From NCBI GenBank assembly GCA_025357975.1, contig JANYKY010000051.1, positions 1 through 6,545 on the forward strand: a stretch of 6,545 bases of DNA, given 5' to 3'. The notes beneath the pieces are model-generated. The model saw only the letters and a list, made by a program, of their open reading frames with translations, made no database searches and was not told the origin of the DNA. The position numbers and the translations under genes are program-made. Numbering within the stretch: position 1 is the stretch's first letter; every line of letters begins with the position of its first letter. Below, piece after piece: positions 5,819 through 6,545 of the stretch. Source of the DNA: Gemmatimonadaceae bacterium. GTDB taxonomy: Bacteria > Gemmatimonadota > Gemmatimonadetes > Gemmatimonadales > Gemmatimonadaceae.

Positions 5819-6545
5819 CGGTGTAGCGGTCCGCTTCGTCCGTCGCCCGAGTCCATTCCTCGATTGCGGCATCGAGTTTCTTTTTCAGTTGCTCGAGCTC
5901 TTTGCCGCTTGCTACCGCGCTTCTCTTTCCATCGTTGGTTGTGTAGAGAGCCGGATCAGCAAGCTTGCCAGACAGTTCCGCAATTCGACTCTCGAGATTG
6001 TCGACATTCTTCTCGGCGATCGCGGCTTTTTTTCTGGCATTTCGCGCGGCATCGCGGCTCACCTGCTTGTTGTCTTCACGCCGCTTCGTCTTCTGCTTTT
6101 CGTGGACGCGCCGCAATGCTTCTTCTTCCGATGCGTTTACAGCTGCAGCGTGAGCTCGCTCATTGCTCGCTATTTCCCACTCGGGAAACGTTCCCTCGAA
6201 ATCGGTGATGTGGGTATCATGAAGCACCCAGACACGATCGACCAGTGTCCGCAGCAATTCGCGATCGTGGCTTACGAGCAATACCGTTCCGTCGTACTCC
6301 TGAATTGCGTCTTCGAGCGATTCGATCGACTCGACATCCAGGTGGTTCGTCGGCTCGTCGAGAATAAGCAAGTTGGCTCGAGCCAGAACGATCATCGCCA
6401 GCGCAACCCGTGCTCGTTCACCGCCTGAAAGGGTTCCGGCGAACCGCTGCACTTCGTCCCCTGAAAAACCGAATCGCGCCAGATGAGCCTGCACCTGCCG
6501 CCTTTCCCACAACGGGCGCAGATCAGAGATTACCTCGTACAACGA
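5805..6545 (-). CDS. ABC-F family ATPase, C-terminal part (5' end cut by window edge)
   Basis: The frame is open to the right edge, so the 246 visible residues are the C-terminal part of a duplicated ATPase. They include the end of the second nucleotide-binding domain: signature LSGGE (39-43 from the edge), Walker B LLILDEPTNHLD (59-70) and the H-loop SHDRELL (92-98). The DEPTNHLD form and the lack of membrane segments mark the ABC-F class, soluble proteins that act on the ribosome rather than transport. After GTFPEWE (118-124) comes a lysine- and arginine-rich stretch and a heptad-like region from about residue 176 on, with LADPALY and ELEQLKKKL. This is the C-terminal coiled-coil extension seen in Uup and related members. 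Walker A, the first ATPase domain and the inter-domain linker lie outside, so the subfamily (Uup, YdiF-like, or antibiotic-resistance type) cannot be settled. The stop TAA at 5807-5805 lies inside the end of murB. Confidence 0.92.
   Translation of the reverse strand, partial: SLYEVISDLRPLWERRQVQAHLARFGFSGDEVQRFAGTLSGGERARVALAMIVLARANLLILDEPTNHLDVESIESLEDAIQEYDGTVLLVSHDRELLRTLVDRVWVLHDTHITDFEGTFPEWEIASNERAHAAAVNASEEEALRRVHEKQKTKRREDNKQVSRDAARNARKKAAIAEKNVDNLESRIAELSGKLADPALYTTNDGKRSAVASGKELEQLKKKLDAAIEEWTRATDEADRYTVSSS

Noticed and set aside
5000..5872. Long minus-strand open frame (290 codons) opposite murB
   Set aside because: It lies antisense to a clearly conserved murB and also overlaps the ABC-F gene. 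Its product shows no recognisable motif or domain, so it is a by-product of murB codon use.
5889..6428. Plus-strand open frame (179 codons) opposite the ABC-F gene
   Set aside because: It is antisense to conserved Walker B and signature motifs and has no family resemblance of its own.
1..6545. Mobile element, CRISPR array, tRNA/rRNA or toxin-antitoxin system
   Set aside because: No transposase or integrase motifs, no spaced direct repeats, no RNA gene signature and no small paired frames outside the six conserved genes were seen.

Overview
The window is a compact, gene-dense piece of bacterial chromosome with moderate GC (mid-50s per cent by eye) and about 98% coding. It holds six genes, two of them cut by the window edges. 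The phylum cannot be fixed from the sequence. The mix of a HisN-type phosphatase inside a his operon, an unusual MurB subtype and a two-gene secreted M16 peptidase pair would suit Gemmatimonadota or a neighbouring Gram-negative phylum. That assignment is a guess from remembered family resemblance.

Layout. At 1-2152 (+) lies the tail of a histidine biosynthesis operon, hisF (5' end off the window) - hisN - hisIE. Both junctions are 4-base ATGA overlaps, which implies translational coupling. At 2188-4853 (-) are two tandem M16 metallopeptidase genes joined by a TAATG overlap. The upstream gene carries the zinc motif HxxEH. The downstream gene has lost it but keeps the Arg/Tyr substrate-binding pair, so the two probably form one heterodimeric enzyme. 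A strong intrinsic terminator for this pair lies across the 3' end of hisIE. At 4874-5818 (+) is murB, for peptidoglycan precursor synthesis, starting only 20 bases from the divergent peptidase start. At 5805-6545 (-) is the C-terminal part of an ABC-F ATPase. It overlaps the end of murB tail to tail by 14 bases and runs off the right edge.

How the genes work together. HisF, HisN and HisIE cover four histidine steps: HisE and HisI (steps 2 and 3), HisF (with HisH, the imidazole glycerol phosphate step) and HisN (histidinol phosphate dephosphorylation). The peptidase pair probably acts outside the cytoplasm. MurB and the ABC-F protein are housekeeping functions with no evident link to their neighbours.

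I found no mobile element, CRISPR array, tRNA or rRNA, and no previously undescribed multi-gene system. No stretch over 300 bases lacks a gene; the only gaps are 35 bases (2153-2187) and 20 bases (4854-4873). The points most worth checking are the split active site of the M16 pair, the terminator embedded in hisIE, and the altered active-site motifs of MurB.
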